A stretch of DNA of 64,000 nucleotides, taken from positions 1 through 64,000 of the forward strand of contig VYZB01000747.1 of NCBI GenBank assembly GCA_013397455.1, given 5' to 3'. The stretch is from Crotophaga sulcirostris. Taxonomy: Eukaryota; Chordata; Aves; Cuculiformes; Crotophagidae. The position numbers and the translations under genes are program-made. The notes below the pieces were generated by a model. The model did not search any database, was not told where the DNA came from, and was given only the letters and a program-made list of their open reading frames with translations. This document shows positions 59,396 to 64,000 of this stretch, one piece after another (positions within the stretch are counted from its first letter, which is position 1; the number at the start of each line of letters is the position of its first letter).

Positions 59396-61324
59396 TTGAG
59401 TCTGCACTGCTTCAGGGGCTTATGTGCAACTAGCAGTGGGAGTATGTCATTCTATCAGAAGGAATGTGTAAATTATCTTTTCAGTTCAGCAGTCAAACTA
59501 GAAAGCAAGCAAATGAAAACTGAGCTACTTCAAGTCACATGCCACTTCAGAAAATCTTATAAAAGTAATAAGGATGCTTACCACAAACTAGCCAACAAGC
59601 AGACCTGGTCAACAGAAAAAGATTAAAAAAGGAAAATGTTCATCTGGAAGTTGTAGTGCAGCCTGAACTGGCTCACACTTAACTATCCTGATTTTTAATA
59701 TGTAAATAAATAAAACAAATTATATCCAGCAAGGTCTTTAAACTTTCTGAACATGACATTGATTATTTCAGACAAAATTATTCAGAATGAACGTAACTAT
59801 GAATGAGGAGGTTTGGGGTCTTCATACGACTTCAGAGAATGTTTAATGATTAACACAAGGTAAAATGTCAGCAGAATATCCAGCACAGAGTAAGTAGTTT
59901 CAGATATAAATGTCACAAGGCAGAAAAAGGACTATTACTTTATTTCCAGTTTCCAAGAGCAGAAACATTGTGCCACATTTAAAGATACTTAAAAAAAATA
60001 CTTTTTTTAAAAAATAATAAATTTCAGTGCAACAGAACTTAAAAGATAGTCCAGATCTATCTTCTTTGACTTCATTTCTCACTACACACTGTTGTTTCAG
60101 TCCACTGGCAGAATTATAAAAATTGATTTTTTTAAATATATATTTATTTTTAAGCAAATTAGCCATTTTGATCTTTACTGTGGTCTAACCATGACTGAAA
60201 ATGCATTTTGGGTTAATTTGCTTCCATTTGCTTCTTGAAGACAGAGAGGAGTATGACCAGCATCCACAACCATTCTGACTGTGGTGTGTCTGACTACTCG
60301 AATACAAAGAGATGCTAAATAATGTAAAATTCAAATTTCTTCTGATCTAAGATTTACAGCAGCAAAGATAGCACCTTCTCATATCTCAGATCCTGCACAA
60401 AAAATGAACTTGGGTTTAAAGGATTATCTTGGACTATTTCACTCTTTATGAATGAATCAAGAAAGTATAGCATTATATGCTTATTCTACGAATATGCATT
60501 TTTGGTTTTCAATGTGGATGAGATATATCTTAACAGCTATAAAGTTTTCATAACTTAGTTTTCTTCTTAAAGCAATACTTTTCTACCTAAAAGAATATAT
60601 TTACATTAATCAGCTCAACTAATACCTTCAGCTATATGAATGTATATGTATCTTTACATGATCATCAAACACATTCACCTGATGGATTCTGATTTCACTT
60701 TGAAAGTTCACTTGTGTACTAACATAAATATTATGAAACAAACCAATAAATAAAAAAACTCATGATTGTGGATTGTCTGCAGACATTGGGCATCAGTAAC
60801 AAAAAGTACATTCAAAATTTTTAAGAACTGTAATTGGAGAATTTTCCAGTGCTTACACAAGAGTGTTGGGAGTCTTACCACCACTTTGCCCAAGGTGAAT
60901 GCTAATACATTTCCAGAAATGAATATTAATGAATATTAACAAAGGAACCACCAGTTAAAAGGTAATAAAGTTAACTTATGCTTTGTTCAACATGCTGGAA
61001 GTATTCCTTCTTTTTCATAAAACTGAGAACCATATCTGGTTGTAGTGAAAAGCATATTCTGGAAGATAAAAAAAATTTTAAAAATCAACTTTTTCATATT
61101 CATTTAAGAACAGTCACATATTCACTGTACTGATCACAGTTTTTCTAATTTTGTCACAATCATACTCATAATTTGTCTAGCTCGTATCCTGAATTGATTA
61201 ATCATGTTACATCAATGAGAAAAGCCTCTGGGAATGGAAAGAGGAGCTAGCACAGATAAAAACACAGAGTTTATTTTTGTCCAATTACCTTATTAATGGA
61301 TGGAATAACTTTCTTCATATTTTT
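59396..61324. other. AT-rich DNA without recognisable genes
   Basis: No element or gene is recognised. A direct duplication of TGAATATTAA occurs near 60919-60938. Confidence 0.45.
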
Positions 61325-61573
61325 TATAGAAACCTAGAATTATTTGGGTTGGAAGGAACTTAAGAGATCACCAAGTTCCAACTCCTCTGCCATGGCGAGG
61401 ACTGCCTTCCACTAGATCAGGTTTCCCAAATCCCCATTCAACCTGATCTATAATACTATCAGGGATGGAACACCCACAACTTCTCTGGTCAACCTCATCA
61501 CTGTCTTAGTGTAGAATTTCTTTCTTATTTCTAATCTAAATCTACCTTCTTCCAGTTTAAAGCCCTTGCCCTT
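61325..61573 (-). mobile_element. CR1 LINE, 3' part, separated by an LTR insertion
   Basis: On the plus strand TAGAATTATTTGGGTTGGAA, GGAACTTAAGAGATCACCAA, TGGAACACCCACAACTTCTC and CCAGTTTAAAGCCCTTGCCC follow the CR1 3' region as at 23020-23260. The element continues across the LTR at 62297. The ATTCTATG terminal repeat is decayed. Confidence 0.85.
61569..61573. repeat. Target-site duplication, left copy (CCCTT)
   Basis: CCCTT directly precedes TGTCACAG of the LTR and is repeated at 62297-62301. Removing the LTR and one copy restores the CR1 order CCCTTGTCATATCACTAC, matching CTATCACTACATG at 23258-23270. Confidence 0.8.
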
Positions 61574-62296
61574 TGTCACAGTTTAGTCTTGACCCAACCA
61601 ATTTCAGCAGTCAGAACCAAGAAGTTGGGCTCCCAGTTCCCTTCCATACCAATCCCCCAGAGAAAGGGAAATGAGATGAAAAAGACTTGTGAGTTGGAAA
61701 CTAAAGCTACAGTTTAATGAAATAGTAGTAATAGTAGTAGTAGTACTACTACTACAACTACTACTACTACTACTAATAATAATAATGACGGTAATAAAAT
61801 ATATACAAATATAGGAAATTGTACTCCCATCACACTCCTCAATGACTGCATGTCACCAAAAATGCTCCAGAATAGACTCAAAGCAAAGGGTCAGAGGCTA
61901 GGAGGGAGTTGGGCTCAGGAATTGGATTTAGGAATGCACGGGGCAAACAGACAGTGAGACCCTCGTGATCTCTCAGTTTTACACCAAGTGTGATGTATAT
62001 GTGATGGAATATTCTGTTAGTCAGTTTGGGGTCACCTGTCCTGTCTGCTCCTCCTGGCAGGTGCGACCCTTCTTTATCTCTAACTTATGGTACTCCACTA
62101 GTTCGAGGATGACTTTGATTTCTATAGGAATAAATATAAAGCGTGGTCTTTCTGCATATCAGTGCCCCATGTTATCACTGCTAGAGAGAAACATTGTTTG
62201 TGTTTCAGAAACATCTGAAAAATATACAGTTAACTTCAAGAAAATGAAGGCTTAGCTGAAGTTAGAAATCTGATTCTGCTTTAACTCAAACCACAA
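61574..62296 (-). mobile_element. ERVL-type LTR inserted into a CR1 element
   Basis: It begins TGTCACAG on the plus strand and ends AACCACAA (the CA at 62294-62295 may be the true end, with one extra A). CCCTT duplications flank it. It shares the CAGTTTAAT region (ATTAAA polyadenylation-like signal on the minus strand at 61713-61718) and TTTGGGGTCACCTGTCC (about 62025-62041) with the LTR at 3979-4585, in the same order and orientation. It carries a TAGTAGTACTACTAC microsatellite at 61721-61800. No internal retroviral genes are present, so it is a solo LTR. A 5-bp duplication is usual for ERVL-type elements. Confidence 0.75.
61721..61800. repeat. TAG/TAC and TAA trinucleotide microsatellite with a 22-bp perfect palindrome
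   Basis: (TAG)n switches to (TAC)n at 61744/61745, which makes 61734-61755 a perfect palindrome with GTAC at its centre. More (CTA)n and (TAA)n units follow. It lies inside the LTR. Confidence 0.9.
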
Positions 62297-64000
62297 CCCT
62301 TGTCATATCACTACATAATCATGTAAAAAGTCCCTCTCCAGCTTTCTTGTGGGCCCTCTTTTGGTACTGGAAGGTTGCTATAAGATCTTCCCAGAGTCTT
62401 CTCTTCTCTAGACTGAACAACCTCAGCTCTAAGCCTGTCTTCATAGAAGTGCTCCAGCACTTTGATCATCTTCATGACCCTCCTCTGAATTCATTCTAAC
62501 AGGTCCATGTCCTTTTTATGCTGTGGGCCCTAGAGCTGAACACAGTACTCCAGGTGAGATGTCACAAGAACGGAACAGAAAGGGAGAATCACCAATCTTG
62601 ACCTGCTGGTCACACTTTTGATGCAGCCTGTGATACGGTTGGCTTTCTGGTCTGCTCAATGCTGGCTTATATTTTACTTCTCAAGCACCAGCACTCCAAA
62701 GTCTTTCTATTCAGGGCTACTCCCAATCCATTCTCCACCAAGCCCGTATCTGTACTTTGGATTGCCCTGACCGAGGTGCAGGACCTTGCACCTTGTTTTG
62801 TTGAACTTTGTGAGGTTCACATGGATTCACCTCTCAAGCCTGACAAGGCCTCTCTGGATGACTTCTCTTCCTTCCAGTGTGTCAGTTGCACCACACAGGT
62901 TGGTGGTGGTGGCAAACTTGTTGAGGGTGCCCTGAATCCTACTGTCCATGTCTGCAACAAAGATTTTAAGCAACACTGGTCCTAGTACCGACCGCTGAAG
63001 AATGACACCCATCATCAGTCACCGTCACTAGCCTCCACTTGGACATTTAGCCATTGATCACAACTGTTTAAATGCAACCTTTCAGCCAATTCCTAATCCA
63101 CAGATAAGGAGACCAGGATGTCATGTGGACCAGTGCCAAATGCTTTGCACAAGTCCAGTTACTCTTCCCGTATTCACCAATGCTATGACACTGTCATAGA
63201 AGACCACAAATTTGTCAGACGGGATTTACTCTTACTGAAGTCATGCTGGTTGTCGCCTATCACTCCCTGATTTTTCAGGAGTCTCAGCAGAGTTTCCAGG
63301 AGAACCTGTTCCATGATCTTGCTGGGCACAGAGGTGAGACTGACTAGCTGGTAGTTCCCTGGATCTTCCTTTTTACCTTTTTAAAAATGGGAGTTATGTT
63401 TCCCTCTTCTAGTCAGTGGGAACTTAACTGGACTATCACAGCTTCTCAAGTATGATGGACAGTGGTTTAGCAACTTTGTCTGTCAGTTCCCTCAGGACCC
63501 ATGGACTTGTGTACTCTCCCAGTCCCTGCCTTTGCCCTCTACGATTTAAGTGGTGCAGTTAGAGTTCTTGCCAGTGAAGACTGAGGCAAAAAAAGTCATT
63601 GAGTACCTCAGTCTTCTCCTTATCTTTAGTAAGCAGGTCTGCTGTTCCCTTCTGGGGAGAGAGATCATTTTCCTTTGTCTTTCTTTTATCAGTGACGTAT
63701 GTATCAAAGCTTATTTTGTTGCCCTTGTTTTCCCTGGCCAGCTTCAATTGTATCAGGGCTTTAGCTTCCTGAACTTGATCCCTAGCTGCTGGACAATTTT
63801 TCTGTATTCCTCACAGATTTGCTTCCATGCTCTATAGGCTTCCTTTTTGTGTTTACATTGGTCCAGGAGCTCCTTGTTCATCCATGCAGGCCTCCTGGAA
63901 TTTTTGTCTAGCTTCTTCCTTGTTGGGATGCATCACTCCTGAGTTTGGAGGTGGTGATATTTGAATAGCTTTCTGTGGTCTGTCTCCCCTCCAGGGCTTT
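62297..64000 (-). mobile_element. CR1 LINE, long 5' part, continues beyond the window
   Basis: This is the continuation of the CR1 copy begun at 61325. It runs through the 3' coding region (about 62300-62640), the RT domain (62640-63420) and the region upstream of RT (63550-64000), and passes the right edge. It is the longest CR1 here, about 1.95 kb in the window without the LTR. TTGTTGAACTTTGTGAGGTT at about 62798 parallels TTGTTGAACTTTCGGAGGTT at 23762, which places both in related subfamilies. Confidence 0.88.
62300..63990 (-). pseudogene. CR1 ORF2, RT and upstream linker, broken
   Basis: On the minus strand the frame at 63559-63747 reads KLARENKGNKISFDTYVTDK, then RKTKENDLSPQKGTADLLTK and EKTEVLNDFFCLSL, the conserved linker between endonuclease and RT in CR1 ORF2. 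At 62827-63015 the frame reads RSVLGPVLLKIFVADMDSRI and then FATTTNL. The latter is the catalytic FADDTKL box with both Asp replaced by Thr. Many stops and frameshifts separate the pieces. Intact ORF2 would make the endonuclease and reverse transcriptase for retrotransposition. This copy cannot. Confidence 0.82.

Overview
The window reads as AT-rich, gene-poor DNA from a bird nuclear genome. The main evidence is at least eight fragments of CR1-type LINE retrotransposons, several ending in the ATTCTATGAT-type 3' tail typical of avian and other sauropsid CR1, together with several endogenous retrovirus LTRs of kinds seen in birds. I find no tRNA or rRNA gene, no bacterial-type operon, no CRISPR array and no host protein-coding exon that I can recognise. 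The open frames of 60 to 160 codons are at chance density for AT-rich DNA, or are pieces of retroelement ORFs. The window is best read as intergenic desert or a very long intron. Host genus cannot be named from this.

Layout. Positions 1-740 hold the 3' end of a plus-strand endogenous retrovirus: a broken alpharetrovirus-like env transmembrane fragment, a polypurine tract and one LTR with CCAAT, TATA and AATAAA signals. At 3979-4585 lies a minus-strand ERVL-type LTR. At 6330-7510 is a very old plus-strand CR1-like reverse transcriptase relic. At 8340-8990 is a minus-strand retroelement 5' fragment with a TATAAAAG box and a short ORF. From 9 to 22 kb there is little beyond simple repeats, one CR1 3' end (14158-14285) and a MIR/L2-like tail (21090-21190).

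From 22.7 to 25.7 kb there is an exon-like segment followed by nested CR1 copies: one of 1.7 kb, one older, and a short opposite-strand CR1 tail. At 27533-27895 is a complete solo LTR flanked by a perfect 6-bp target duplication. Between 30 and 41.7 kb lie CR1 copies at 30.0, 32.4 and 39.3 kb, two copies of one LTR family (33.7 and 41.1 kb), a candidate opposing LTR (40.7 kb) and a possible hAT end (38.4 kb). At 43270-43740 is a GC-richer retroelement-like patch, and at 50346 a tRNA-like SINE relic. The right end (58.5-64.0 kb) has two plus-strand CR1 pieces and a long minus-strand CR1 that is split at 61574-62296 by an LTR insertion with a 5-bp duplication.

No genes act together here. What the window gives is a record of transposition: nested insertions with target-site duplications that order events in time, and reverse transcriptases that have all lost an intact reading frame. 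I did not find a convincing new biological system. The items most worth checking are the exon-like segment at 22770-22900, the unclassified retroelement patches at 8.4 and 43.4 kb, and the well-preserved MIR/L2-like tail at 21.1 kb.
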